Positions 1 through 8,397 of a DNA stretch of 64,000 bases are shown here, piece by piece (the stretch's first letter is position 1; every line of letters begins with the position of its first letter). This DNA comes from Pedobacter cryoconitis. GTDB taxonomy: Bacteria; Bacteroidota; Bacteroidia; Sphingobacteriales; Sphingobacteriaceae. The DNA lies in the NCBI RefSeq assembly GCF_014200595.1, contig NZ_JACHCG010000002.1, positions 372,001 through 436,000 on the forward strand, in the 5' to 3' direction. The position numbers and the translations under genes are program-made. The notes under the pieces are model-generated. The model was not told the DNA's origin. It was given only the letters and a program-made list of their open reading frames with translations, and made no database searches.

Positions 1-879
1 GAAATTGCAAGGATCAGGTTAGTGAAAGAAGGATTTGACGTGATTTCCCCACCTGCACACTCCGCATTCTCAACGCCTTTAGAGTTGCTTGCTTTTGTGA
101 AAAAACTCAGAGAATTATCAGGTGGAAAGCCGATTGGTTTTAAACTATGTATTGGCCGTAAAAGTGAATTCTTCGCAATCTGCAAGGCGATGGTAGAAAC
201 TGGTATTTATGTTGACTTTATTACCGTTGATGGTGGTGAAGGCGGTACTGGTGCATCTCCGCAAGAATTCTCAAACGCAGTAGGTATGCCTTTAAGAGAA
301 GGTGTAGCTTTTGTTTATGATGTACTTTCAGGTTTCGATTTAAAGAAACATATTAAAATTATTGCTTCCGGTAAAGTTTCATCAGGCTTTGACCTGGTTA
401 AAAATATCGCGCTTGGTGCAGATTTATGTAATTCTGCAAGGGCGATGATGTTTGCGCTGGGTTGTATCCAGGCCTTGGAATGTAACAGTAACACCTGTCC
501 TACAGGAGTAGCTACACAAGATCCAAGTTTGATGAAAGGATTAGTTGTAGAAGATAAGAAGGTACGTGTATTTAACTATCACCGTTTAACAGTAGCAAGT
601 GCAGTTGAGCTTTTAGGTGCGGCAGGTTTACGCCATACTTATCAATTGAGCAGAGCTTATATCAACAGAAGGATTGCACCAAATGTAATGCAGTCTTATA
701 TGGAGACTTTCCCATATATTCCGGAAGGAAGTTTGTTGAACACCCCTTATCCGTTAAGATTTGAACTGGGAATGGCATTAAGTACTTCTTCCAGCTTTGC
801 ACCTACAGATTACAGGGTAACTGCAATTGATTATGCGCATGCGAATTCATTTACAGATACGCAGCAATCAAACAACTAG
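1..879 (+). CDS. FMN-binding glutamate synthase family protein, 3' part
   Basis: The reading frame is open from the first base and ends at TAG 877-879, so only about 292 C-terminal residues are present. It carries the (beta/alpha)8 FMN domain of the glutamate synthase large subunit family: a VDGGEGGTGASP glycine-rich stretch, the phosphate-binding IIASGKVSSGFD segment, and a cysteine cluster (ALECNSNTCPTGVATQ) like the iron-sulfur region of GltB. The family moves ammonia onto 2-oxoglutarate or is an uncharacterised relative. The stand-alone type without the amidotransferase domain is common in Bacteroidota. The missing 5' part prevents deciding whether it is true GltB or the shorter single-domain form. 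Confidence 0.85.
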   Translation, partial: EIARIRLVKEGFDVISPPAHSAFSTPLELLAFVKKLRELSGGKPIGFKLCIGRKSEFFAICKAMVETGIYVDFITVDGGEGGTGASPQEFSNAVGMPLREGVAFVYDVLSGFDLKKHIKIIASGKVSSGFDLVKNIALGADLCNSARAMMFALGCIQALECNSNTCPTGVATQDPSLMKGLVVEDKKVRVFNYHRLTVASAVELLGAAGLRHTYQLSRAYINRRIAPNVMQSYMETFPYIPEGSLLNTPYPLRFELGMALSTSSSFAPTDYRVTAIDYAHANSFTDTQQSNN

Positions 880-895
880 TTTATAATCAAAACAT

Positions 896-935
896 AAAAA
901 AAGGGGATGTGTCTTAACAGATACATCCCCTTTTT
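896..935. terminator. Bidirectional hairpin terminator
   Basis: An 8 bp stem GGGGATGT/ACATCCCC (903-910 with 923-930) is flanked by an A-run before and five Ts after, so it can end transcription of the convergent genes on both sides (glutamate synthase-like and M13 peptidase). Confidence 0.85.
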
Positions 936-953
936 ACTATCAGAATATATAGT

Positions 954-2999
954 TTACCAAACACCTACACGGTTAGCAGGCGCAACATACATCTTCGCAG
1001 TTGCTGGTATATTAAATGCTTTATAGAAAGCTTCCAGGCTGTAAACAGCACCGTTAACTCTGAACATCTCAGGAGAGTGCGGATCAGTTTTTAAACGAAC
1101 GCGCATGGATTCATCTCTGCTCTTAATACGCCAAACCTGTGCAAAGCTCAAAAAGAAACGCTGATCAGGAGTAAAACCATCGATCTTCTTATCGCTTTTA
1201 CCATCTGGCGTTAACTTGAAGGCCTGGTAAGCAATCGCTAAACCACCAATATCTGCCAGGTTTTCTCCTAAAGTCAGCTCACCATTTACATGTTGGTTAT
1301 CAAGTAACGTAAAACCGTTGTACAGTTCTACTACCTTTTTAGCTTTCTCTTTGAATTTCGTCGCATCTATTGCTGTCCACCAGTCTTTAAGGTTTCCATC
1401 TTTGTCGTATTGTTTACCCTGATCATCAAAACCATGTGTCATTTCATGGCCAATAACAGCACCAATAGCTCCATAATTGATCGCATCATCAGCATTGACA
1501 TCAAAGAAAGGAAACTGAAGAATTCCAGCCGGGAAAACAATCTCATTAATAGAAGGATTGTAATAAGCATTTACCGTTGGCGGAGTCATTCCCCATTCTG
1601 TTTTGTCTACAGGTTTACCCATTTTTTCTACCATTTCTTTGTAAGCATGTTTATCTGCCGACTGAAGGTTTGCGAAATATGTGTTTTTTGAAATCTCTAC
1701 ATCATCATATTTTTTCCATTTATCAGGATAACCGATCTTTTTAATGAATGCATTCAGTTTCTCCAGTGCTTTTTGTTTAGTAGCAGGAGTCATCCAATCC
1801 AGTTTCTCGATTCTTGATTTGTAAACCTTTTGAAGATTATCAACCAGCTCCAGCATTCTTTTCTTCGATTCTGGTGTAAAATGTTCCTTTACATACAATT
1901 GTCCAAGCAATTCACCGATGTTTCCATCTGTGCTGCTTACAATAGCTTTCCAGCGTTCTTTTGGTTCTTTTAGTCCTTGTATTGTTTTACCAAAGAAATC
2001 AAACCTGGCGGTACGGAAATCTTTGCTCAACGCGTTTGTTGCATTATTGATCGCGTCAAACTTTAACTTTTCTTTCCAGATAGCGATTGGCTCTGATTTC
2101 AATAAGTTATTCAGTGCCTGGTAGTATTTTGGCTGACCAACAATGATTGTATCTGTTTTAAGCTCCAATTTGCCTAATACTGATTTCCAATCAATATCCG
2201 GAGTCAGTTTCTGGAAGTCCGCAATGTAATATTTGTTGTAGTTTTTTGGGATATCACGCAACTCAACAGGAGTGGAGTGAGAATTTGCAATACTTGTTTC
2301 CAGTTTAAGAATATGGTCAGCAGATTTTGCTGCATCTTCTTTTTTTGAACCAGTTAATACAAAAAGCTGTGTGATGTAATTCAGGAAACCTGCTCTGATT
2401 TTCTTGGTTTCTGCATCGTTATTGAAGTAATAACTGCGCTCCGGTAAGGTAATACCAGACTGGCCAAAGTTAACTGCATTTTTATTGCTGATTTTATCAT
2501 CCGGTCCTACATGGAAATCTAATAAATCTCCATTACCATTTTTATAACCATCGGCAATAAAATTGATCACTTCTTTATAATCTTTAAGCCCGTCAATCTG
2601 TGCAAGTAATGGCTTTAATGGCGTGTAACCTAATTTTTCAATGGTTACAGTGTCCATCCCACTAGCATAGAAATCACCTACTTTTTGTTCCAGGCTACCT
2701 TTGCTATGTTCTTCTTTTGCAGCATTGGTCAGGATCTGTTCCAGATTTTTTATATTATCATTATATAATGTATAGAAAGAGCCCCAACCAGTTTCCGTCT
2801 TCGGGATCTCTGTGTTTTTCATCCATTTACCATTGGCATACTGGAAGAAGTTGTCTCCCGGTGTAACCGTGGTATCCATACCAGACTTATCAAAGAATTC
2901 TGTCCTGGCCTCTTTATTAGCGGTGCTGCCTTTGTCTTTGTTCTGACAAGCAGCAAGCAGTGCCAATCCAGCTAATGGTAAAATTATTTTTGCTTTCAT
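954..2999 (-). CDS. M13 family zinc metallopeptidase, lipoprotein (PepO/neprilysin type)
   Basis: This is a 681 aa secreted endopeptidase. I start it at the ATG ending at 2999, because from there the protein opens with a lipoprotein signal peptide (basic MKAK, hydrophobic core, lipobox LLAAC with Cys18); the longer frame to 3044 would bury it. The zinc motif HEMTH followed by GFDDQG lies near residue 518, with the third zinc ligand region GENLADIGG about 60 residues later. The chain ends in VGVW, as M13 enzymes typically do. It should cut oligopeptides at the cell envelope. It is transcribed alone, between two hairpin terminators. Confidence 0.93.
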   Translation of the reverse strand: MKAKIILPLAGLALLAACQNKDKGSTANKEARTEFFDKSGMDTTVTPGDNFFQYANGKWMKNTEIPKTETGWGSFYTLYNDNIKNLEQILTNAAKEEHSKGSLEQKVGDFYASGMDTVTIEKLGYTPLKPLLAQIDGLKDYKEVINFIADGYKNGNGDLLDFHVGPDDKISNKNAVNFGQSGITLPERSYYFNNDAETKKIRAGFLNYITQLFVLTGSKKEDAAKSADHILKLETSIANSHSTPVELRDIPKNYNKYYIADFQKLTPDIDWKSVLGKLELKTDTIIVGQPKYYQALNNLLKSEPIAIWKEKLKFDAINNATNALSKDFRTARFDFFGKTIQGLKEPKERWKAIVSSTDGNIGELLGQLYVKEHFTPESKKRMLELVDNLQKVYKSRIEKLDWMTPATKQKALEKLNAFIKKIGYPDKWKKYDDVEISKNTYFANLQSADKHAYKEMVEKMGKPVDKTEWGMTPPTVNAYYNPSINEIVFPAGILQFPFFDVNADDAINYGAIGAVIGHEMTHGFDDQGKQYDKDGNLKDWWTAIDATKFKEKAKKVVELYNGFTLLDNQHVNGELTLGENLADIGGLAIAYQAFKLTPDGKSDKKIDGFTPDQRFFLSFAQVWRIKSRDESMRVRLKTDPHSPEMFRVNGAVYSLEAFYKAFNIPATAKMYVAPANRVGVW

Positions 3000-3042
3000 A
3001 TTTGAAATTTGGAATAAAACTAACAAATAGCGGCGAAAAAGC

Positions 3043-3079
3043 ACAAAAAAAAGAGGATGCCGCCTGACATCCTCTTTTT
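3043..3079 (-). terminator. Rho-independent terminator of asnS
   Basis: Stem GAGGATG/CATCCTC (3053-3059 with 3068-3074). Read on the minus strand it ends in a run of eight Ts, placed 18 bp after the asnS stop and in front of the M13 peptidase gene. Confidence 0.85.
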
Positions 3080-3096
3080 AAAATAATTTATATCGC

Positions 3097-4545
3097 TTAA
3101 AACTCTGCGTTTTTCGGAAAACGAGGGAAAGCAATGACATCCCTGATGTTAGTCATGCCAGTAACAAACAGTACTAAACGCTCAAAGCCTAAACCAAAAC
3201 CAGCATGTGGTGCAGTACCAAATCTTCTGGTGTCCAAATACCACCACAATTCTTCCTGTGGGATATTCATCTCCTCCATACGCTGTGTTAATTTGTCCAT
3301 TCTTTCTTCTCTCTGCGCACCGCCGATCATCTCGCCGATACCAGGGAATAAAACGTCCATCGCAGCAACAGTTCTCCTGCCTTCAGCATCCGGCTCATTC
3401 TGACGCATATAGAAAGCTTTAATATCTGCCGGATAATCTGTTAAGATTACTGGTTTCTTAAAGTGTTTCTCTACTAAAAAGCGCTCATGTTCAGATTGCA
3501 AATCAGCACCCCATTCATTGATCAGGTATTTAAATTGTTTCTTCTGGTTAGGTTTCGATGAACGCAGAATAGCAATCGCCTCTGTATAGGTTAAACGTAC
3601 AAAGTCATTGTTCACACAGAAATTCAGCTTTTCTATCAGTGATAATTCACTGCGTTCTTGCTGAGGTTTAGTTTTTTCGTCCTCTAATAAACGGTTATTT
3701 AGGAATTCGATTTCTTCTTTACAGTTATCCAGTGCATAAGTGATGATATATTTCATCATATCTTCTGCAAGCTGCATGTTATCTTCCAGGTCAGCAAAAG
3801 CAATCTCTGGCTCAACCATCCAGAATTCTGCAAGGTGACGTGTAGTATTTGAGTTTTCGGCTCTGAAAGTAGGGCCGAAGGTATAGATCTGACCAAAAGC
3901 CATTGCTGCTAATTCACCTTCCAGCTGACCGGAAACAGTTAAGTTTGTAGCACGGCCAAAGAAATCTTCTGAAAAATCTACTTTTCCGTCTTCAGTTCTT
4001 GGTGTTTTATCAAAATCAAGAGTGGTTACCTTAAACATTTCTCCGGCACCTTCAGCATCAGATGCTGTGATTACAGGAGTATGCATATAAACGAAACCTC
4101 TTTCATTATAAAATTGGTGTATTGCAAACGATAATGCATGGCGCACTTTAAAAACAGCATTAAAAGTATTGGTACGGAAACGCAGGTGTGCAATTTCTCT
4201 TAAAAATTCAAGACTGTGTTTTTTTGGCTGCAAAGGGAATTTTTCCGCATCACTGTCTCCAAGAATTTCGATAGAAGCTGCTTTTACGTCAACACGCTGA
4301 CCTTTACCTAAAGATTCTACCAATTGTCCGGTTACAGCAATTGCTGCGCCTGTGGTGATCCTTTTCAATAATTCCTCCGCTGTATTTTCAAAATCAACAA
4401 CTATCTGAATATTTCCCATGCAGGAACCATCATTGATGGCAATAAACTGGTTGTTACGGAACGTTCTTACCCAACCCATTACGGTCACTTCTCTGTTAAA
4501 ATCAGTCGTTTCTAACAGGCTTTTTATTTTTTCTCTTTTAATCAT
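3097..4545 (-). CDS. asnS: Asparagine--tRNA ligase
   Basis: A 482 aa class IIb aminoacyl-tRNA synthetase that charges tRNA-Asn. The N-terminal 100 residues form the OB-fold anticodon-binding domain ([20 protein letters not shown]). Motif 2 is seen as [21 protein letters not shown], cut here to its key part TTRHLAEFW, and motif 3 as [10 protein letters not shown] near the C-terminus followed by [13 protein letters not shown]. Length and motif order match AsnRS rather than AspRS, which would be longer with a GAD insert. It is a single gene with its own terminator. The upstream stretch has a -7 box at 4565-4572. Confidence 0.96.
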   Translation of the reverse strand: MIKREKIKSLLETTDFNREVTVMGWVRTFRNNQFIAINDGSCMGNIQIVVDFENTAEELLKRITTGAAIAVTGQLVESLGKGQRVDVKAASIEILGDSDAEKFPLQPKKHSLEFLREIAHLRFRTNTFNAVFKVRHALSFAIHQFYNERGFVYMHTPVITASDAEGAGEMFKVTTLDFDKTPRTEDGKVDFSEDFFGRATNLTVSGQLEGELAAMAFGQIYTFGPTFRAENSNTTRHLAEFWMVEPEIAFADLEDNMQLAEDMMKYIITYALDNCKEEIEFLNNRLLEDEKTKPQQERSELSLIEKLNFCVNNDFVRLTYTEAIAILRSSKPNQKKQFKYLINEWGADLQSEHERFLVEKHFKKPVILTDYPADIKAFYMRQNEPDAEGRRTVAAMDVLFPGIGEMIGGAQREERMDKLTQRMEEMNIPQEELWWYLDTRRFGTAPHAGFGLGFERLVLFVTGMTNIRDVIAFPRFPKNAEF

Positions 4546-4564
4546 GATTTTTTTGTGGAGCGCT

Positions 4565-4572
4565 CAAAAATA
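4565..4572 (-). promoter_or_regulatory. Candidate -7 element for asnS
   Basis: On the minus strand this reads TATTTTTG, a full match to the Bacteroidota -7 consensus TAnnTTTG, 19 bp before the asnS ATG. No clear -33 TTTG is seen at the usual spacing. Confidence 0.45.
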
Positions 4573-4947
4573 ATGATTTCAATTTAGAAATTACAGGGTT
4601 AAAATTGAAGATTTAAGTTTTTAGCAAGGAGAGATGAAATTGCAGATCATCTTATTTTGGTGTAAAATGAGTTAAGCTAAATTATTTTAGTGTTATTTTG
4701 ATTTAAATAATTTAAATATTGAATTTTTATCCTGTTTTTTAACATTTTTTGATGTTAATTTTGGTTTATTTGTGTTTAAATATGTTTTTCACTTAAATAT
4801 TGACGTTTTTAGGTTGTATTATTTAATTTTATTTGGTGTTTTGGTGTTTTTAATTGAATTTATTCCTTTTTATTTGTTATTTTATGTCTAATAATCAGTT
4901 GTTTATGATTTATTTATAGTTTTTATCGATTAAAAAGGTTTAAATGT

Positions 4948-4977
4948 TTTGTTTTTTCATAAAAGTCCCTATATTTG
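4948..4977 (+). promoter_or_regulatory. Consensus Bacteroidota promoter (TTTG-N18-TATATTTG)
   Basis: TTTG at 4948-4951 and TATATTTG at 4970-4977, 18 bp apart, fit both boxes of the Bacteroidota housekeeping promoter. No gene follows on the plus strand: a hairpin terminator ends about 60 bp downstream. The unit could make a very short RNA. Confidence 0.6.
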
Positions 4978-4981
4978 TATT

Positions 4982-5039
4982 GCTCGTTTAAATTATATTT
5001 GGTTAAAAACCTCTGGCGTAATTGCTGGAGGTTTTTTTT
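4982..5039 (+). ncRNA. Candidate short RNA between promoter and terminator
   Basis: The expected transcript from the 4948-4977 promoter would start near 4982 and stop at the T-run ending at 5039, giving about 55 nt. It consists of an unstructured AT-rich 5' part and a terminator hairpin (5005-5017 with 5024-5036). No reading frame of note is present. It could be a small RNA or the leftover start of a lost gene. Confidence 0.3.
5005..5039 (+). terminator. Hairpin terminator
   Basis: Stem AAAAACCTC/GAGGTTTTT (5005-5013 with 5028-5036), extended inward by TGGC/GCTG with wobble pairs, followed by a run of Ts. Confidence 0.75.
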
Positions 5040-5096
5040 GTTTAAGACAATTGAGATGGGCCCTGAACCGGAATAGCTTTTTAGAAATTAAAAGGC

Positions 5097-5133
5097 ACAA
5101 AAAAATGCCAACTGCTTTAACACAATTGGCATT
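5097..5133 (-). terminator. Terminator of sucC
   Basis: Stem AATGCCAA/TTGGCATT (5104-5111 with 5126-5133) followed on the minus strand by seven Ts. Between it and the sucC stop is a second, imperfect hairpin around 5148-5168 without a T-run. Confidence 0.75.
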
Positions 5134-5197
5134 CCTTATATAATAAGCCTCTGCTTTAAGCGAAGGCGAAGAGTTTCCTCTTTTTTATCTGTATAGA

Positions 5198-6388
5198 CTA
5201 AGCTAAAACCTGAGTAACTAAGGCAGCAGCATCTTTCAAAGCAATTGCAGAGAAAACTTTCAAACCAGACTCATCAATTAGTTTTTTCGCTTCTACAGCG
5301 TTTGTACCTTGTAAACGACAGATAATTGGAACAGGAATATCTCCGATTTCTTTATAGGCGTCAATCACACCCTGAGCAACACGGTCACAACGAACGATAC
5401 CACCAAAGATGTTGATTAAGATAGCCTTAACATTAGGATCTTTTAGGATGATGTTGAAACCTGCTTTTACAGTTTGTGCGTTAGCTGTTCCACCTACGTC
5501 AAGGAAGTTAGCCGGCTCACCACCTGCAATTTTGATAATATCCATAGTTGCCATAGCTAAACCAGCACCGTTAACCATGCAACCAACGTTTCCGTCTAAT
5601 TTTACATAGTTTAAGTTTGATTCGCTCGCTTCAACGTCAGTTGGATCTTCTTCCAGTTTATCACGCATTGCTGCATAATCAGGATGACGGAATAAAGCAT
5701 TCTCGTCTAAATCTACTTTCGCATCAACAGCAATAATTTTATCGTCTGATGTTTTTAAAACCGGGTTGATTTCAAACATTGAAGAATCAGTGTTGTCATA
5801 AGCTTTGTAAAGCGCAGTAACAAATTTCACCATTTCTTTAAAAGCAGCACCGCTTAATCCAAGGTTGAAAGCAATTTTACGTGCCTGGAATCCCTGAAGA
5901 CCAACTTTAGGATCGATCTCTTCTTTGAAAATTAAGTGAGGAGTGTGTTCTGCAACTTCTTCAATATCCATACCACCTTCGGTAGAATACATGATGATGT
6001 TTCTTCCGCTGGCACGGTTTAATAAAACACTCACATAGAATTCTTTTGTTTCAGAAGCTCCTGGATAGTAAACATCCTGAGCAACAAGAATTTTATGTAC
6101 TTTTTTACCTTCTGCACTAGTTTGAGGTGTGATCAATTGCATACCTAAAATATCGGTAGCTCTCTGTTTAACCTCGTCAAGGTTTTTAGCCAACTTAACA
6201 CCACCACCTTTTCCTCTTCCACCAGCATGTACTTGTGCTTTAATTACTACCCAGTCAGAGTTGTAGTCTGCTTTCATTTTTTTAGCAGCTTCTACAGCCT
6301 GCTCAACAGTTTCGGCAACTATGCCTTCTTGTACGGCAACACCAAAACTTTTAAGTATTTCTTTACCTTGATATTCGTGTATATTCAT
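5198..6388 (-). CDS. sucC: ADP-forming succinate--CoA ligase subunit beta
   Basis: A 396 aa subunit of succinyl-CoA synthetase, the TCA-cycle enzyme that makes ATP or GTP from succinyl-CoA. It begins [13 protein letters not shown], the family's standard start. The ATP-grasp domain fills the first 240 residues ([20 protein letters not shown]), and the CoA-ligase domain follows with [18 protein letters not shown] and [10 protein letters not shown]. Length is normal. The alpha subunit gene sucD is not adjacent, which is usual in this group. A consensus -7 box lies 20 bp upstream. Confidence 0.97.
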   Translation of the reverse strand: MNIHEYQGKEILKSFGVAVQEGIVAETVEQAVEAAKKMKADYNSDWVVIKAQVHAGGRGKGGGVKLAKNLDEVKQRATDILGMQLITPQTSAEGKKVHKILVAQDVYYPGASETKEFYVSVLLNRASGRNIIMYSTEGGMDIEEVAEHTPHLIFKEEIDPKVGLQGFQARKIAFNLGLSGAAFKEMVKFVTALYKAYDNTDSSMFEINPVLKTSDDKIIAVDAKVDLDENALFRHPDYAAMRDKLEEDPTDVEASESNLNYVKLDGNVGCMVNGAGLAMATMDIIKIAGGEPANFLDVGGTANAQTVKAGFNIILKDPNVKAILINIFGGIVRCDRVAQGVIDAYKEIGDIPVPIICRLQGTNAVEAKKLIDESGLKVFSAIALKDAAALVTQVLA

Positions 6389-6407
6389 TTGCTGAAAAAA
6401 TTTGATC

Positions 6408-6415
6408 CAAATCTA
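6408..6415 (-). promoter_or_regulatory. Candidate -7 element for sucC
   Basis: On the minus strand TAGATTTG, a full match to TAnnTTTG, 19 bp before the sucC ATG. Confidence 0.45.
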
Positions 6416-6605
6416 CAATTTCATATTGGTTTTAAAAACTTAGAGTCAGTTTAAATTTATAAAATAACCTTGTTTATTGCTTATTTTTCAGTGAAAGCGG
6501 GCAAATGTTAGGGGCTTAACATTTTCTATACGCTCTTAGCCATGGTTTTACCTGAATATAAAAAACTGCAATTTTTGCGTTCACTGAAATTAATCTCAAA
6601 TTTTG

Positions 6606-6613
6606 TAAGTTTG
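6606..6613 (+). promoter_or_regulatory. Candidate -7 element directly in front of the ABC ATPase gene
   Basis: TAAGTTTG ends only 4 bp before the ATG at 6618. A start of transcription 4-6 bp downstream of the box would fall on the start codon, giving a leaderless mRNA. No TTTG is present at the usual -33 distance. Confidence 0.4.
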
Positions 6614-6617
6614 CTGC

Positions 6618-7268
6618 ATGCTAAAAGCCACAGGTATCAGAAAAGCTTATGGAAGTCTGCCTATTCTAAAAGGAGTGGATTTTGAAGTTGTCAAAGGAGA
6701 GATTGTCAGTATCATCGGGGCTTCAGGTGCAGGTAAAAGTACTTTACTGCATATTTTAGGTACACTGGATAAACCGGATGAAGGAACCGTTGAACTAAAT
6801 GGAACCAAACTGGCGCAGCTTTCTGGTGAACCCATGAGTATATTCAGAAATCAAAATATTGGTTTTGTGTTCCAGTTTCACCATTTGCTACCGGAATTTA
6901 CTGCGCTTGAAAATATCTGTATCCCTGCTTTTATCGCCAAAAAAAGTAAAAAAGAAGCGGAAGCCCGTGCACTGGAACTTTTAGAACTTTTGGGTCTAAA
7001 AGACCGCGCATCACATAAGCCAAACCAACTTTCGGGAGGGGAGCAGCAGCGTATTGCAGTAGCCAGGGCTTTAATTAATAATCCTGCCATTATATTGGCC
7101 GATGAGCCATCAGGAAACCTTGATTCAGCAAATGCTGAGTCTTTACACCAGTTTTTTATTACGTTACGTGATAATTTCCAACAGACATTCGTAATTGTTA
7201 CCCATAATAAAGACCTTGCCTCGATTAGCGACAGGGTTGTCACCATGAAGGATGGTTTAATTGTATAA
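6618..7268 (+). CDS. ABC transporter ATP-binding protein, LolD/MacB-like
   Basis: A 216 aa nucleotide-binding subunit. Walker [10 protein letters not shown] is at residues 34-42, the signature LSGGEQQR near 138, Walker [14 protein letters not shown] next, and the switch His in VTHNKDLA. The [17 protein letters not shown]-loop region and overall length are typical of the LolD/MacB/FtsE group that powers lipoprotein release or periplasmic export. No permease gene is next to it, so the partner must be elsewhere. It heads a unit with two genes: the next starts 3 bp after its stop, and the third overlaps the second by 1 bp. Confidence 0.9.
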   Translation: MLKATGIRKAYGSLPILKGVDFEVVKGEIVSIIGASGAGKSTLLHILGTLDKPDEGTVELNGTKLAQLSGEPMSIFRNQNIGFVFQFHHLLPEFTALENICIPAFIAKKSKKEAEARALELLELLGLKDRASHKPNQLSGGEQQRIAVARALINNPAIILADEPSGNLDSANAESLHQFFITLRDNFQQTFVIVTHNKDLASISDRVVTMKDGLIV

Positions 7269-7271
7269 AAT

Positions 7272-7763
7272 TTGAAAACACTGATTACCGGGGGCAAATC
7301 TGCCCAGGCACAAAAAATATTAAAGGCATTTACCGGCGACCAAATCTTATTAGGAGATTATGGCGATATGCCTTCTTTTGCATCCGCCCAATACCAGTTT
7401 GTAAGTTTAGGTGAACGGAATGACGATACAATCGCACATACCTTATTAAATGCCTGTTTAGATCAGCAAGCAGACCGTTTATTGCCATTATATAACTTCG
7501 AGCTGGAGGCTGTCATGAGATCGGCTGTTTTATTTGAAGAGTTCAATATCCACGTTTTATTACCTGACTTGCTTCATTTCCCGCTTTATCTGTCTGAAAA
7601 GATTACGGATAAAAATAACTGGGCGGTGTTTGATAAAGGAGAGTTGCTTTATGCAGCTGTACCGGCAGATAACCTGGCTGTACTGGGAAAAGAAAAAACA
7701 TTAAACGGGGTTTTTTATATGAATGAAGCTCCGCAGGAACAAGCACTATTTACGATTGCGTAA
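7272..7763 (+). CDS. Hypothetical protein, possible orphan pre-ATP-grasp (Rossmann-like) domain
   Basis: A 163 aa cytosolic protein with a TTG start at 7272, three bases after the ABC gene stop; the spacing and the stop overlap with the next gene support it. The N-terminus KTLITGGKSAQAQKILKAF, then ILLGDYGDMP, then a segment DRLLPLYNFELEAV resemble the Rossmann-like domain that precedes ATP-grasp domains in CarB/PylC-type ligases, but the ATP-grasp part itself is absent. No catalytic motif is visible. Its function is unknown; a nucleotide- or ligand-binding role is only an inference from this resemblance. Confidence 0.7.
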   Translation: MKTLITGGKSAQAQKILKAFTGDQILLGDYGDMPSFASAQYQFVSLGERNDDTIAHTLLNACLDQQADRLLPLYNFELEAVMRSAVLFEEFNIHVLLPDLLHFPLYLSEKITDKNNWAVFDKGELLYAAVPADNLAVLGKEKTLNGVFYMNEAPQEQALFTIA

Positions 7764-8350
7764 TGAAATACCAAGATTATATTAATCCCAGACAGGCTTT
7801 TGTTTTTGGTCTGGATGATGTTTTATATCCTGTAAAGGATTATCAATTACAGGTTTATTATCTTTTTGCACAGTTTATAGAGTATGGAGAGCAAATGGAT
7901 GCGCAGGAAATTGTGCAGTTCATGACAGATACTTATCTGAAAGACGGTGCTGCGGATATCTTTACTAAAACGGCTGCAAAGTTTAATTTGCCGCAGAAAT
8001 ACATCATTAACTTTGACTTGCTGCAACAGAATGCAAAGCTTCCTTTAAAGTTATTACTTTTTGCACCTGTCCTGGATTTTCTGAAAGAGATCCATGCAGC
8101 TGGCAAACCTATCTTTTTATTGGTAGACGGCGATCCGGTACAGCAATTAAATAAAATCAGGCAAATGGAATGGAACGGTTTAGAGAAATCTCTGATTGTC
8201 TATTTTAGTGCGGAAACAGGGACTTTTGAACAGACGCTGGATATGATTATTTTGAAGCATGATTTAAAGAAGAAAGAAGTTTTAGTGATTGGTAAAAGTC
8301 TGTGTGTCAGTGAAGATAAAATTGAATTTTTAGCTGTAGATCAACTTTAA
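7763..8350 (+). CDS. Degenerate HAD-superfamily protein (probable pseudoenzyme)
   Basis: A 195 aa protein shaped like a subfamily I HAD hydrolase (pyrimidine 5'-nucleotidase/YjjG type), but lacking its active site. Motif I reads VFGLDDVLYP: the nucleophile Asp of FDLDDTLY is Gly16, while the acid/base position Asp18 remains. Motif II is LLVDGDP where TNG or SNG is expected, the motif III Lys is missing (AETGTFEQ), and motif IV reads IGKS instead of GDS. The ATG overlaps the previous stop by one base (TAATG), so the two are probably translationally coupled. It is likely a binding or regulatory protein. Confidence 0.75.
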   Translation: MKYQDYINPRQAFVFGLDDVLYPVKDYQLQVYYLFAQFIEYGEQMDAQEIVQFMTDTYLKDGAADIFTKTAAKFNLPQKYIINFDLLQQNAKLPLKLLLFAPVLDFLKEIHAAGKPIFLLVDGDPVQQLNKIRQMEWNGLEKSLIVYFSAETGTFEQTLDMIILKHDLKKKEVLVIGKSLCVSEDKIEFLAVDQL

Positions 8351-8397
8351 TCCTTATTCTTTCTTTACCTTAATTGCATATTTCATATTGCCTATTT

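Larger units (their letters stand above)
4546..5197. other. 650 bp gene-free AT-rich region between asnS and sucC
   Basis: No convincing coding sequence. The left 370 bp is very T-rich on the plus strand (many TTTATTT, TGTTTT words) and I see no structure there. The right part holds a consensus promoter (4948-4977), a terminator about 30 bp after it, and the sucC terminator. A 64-codon open frame at 4949-5143 runs through both promoter and terminators and is not credible. Confidence 0.7.

Noticed and set aside
1410-1691. 93-codon plus-strand open frame inside the M13 peptidase gene
   Set aside because: It lies wholly within a well-supported gene on the other strand, and its product has no recognisable feature.
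4949-5143. 64-codon frame in the asnS-sucC gap
   Set aside because: It starts inside the promoter boxes and runs through two hairpin terminators; no family resemblance.
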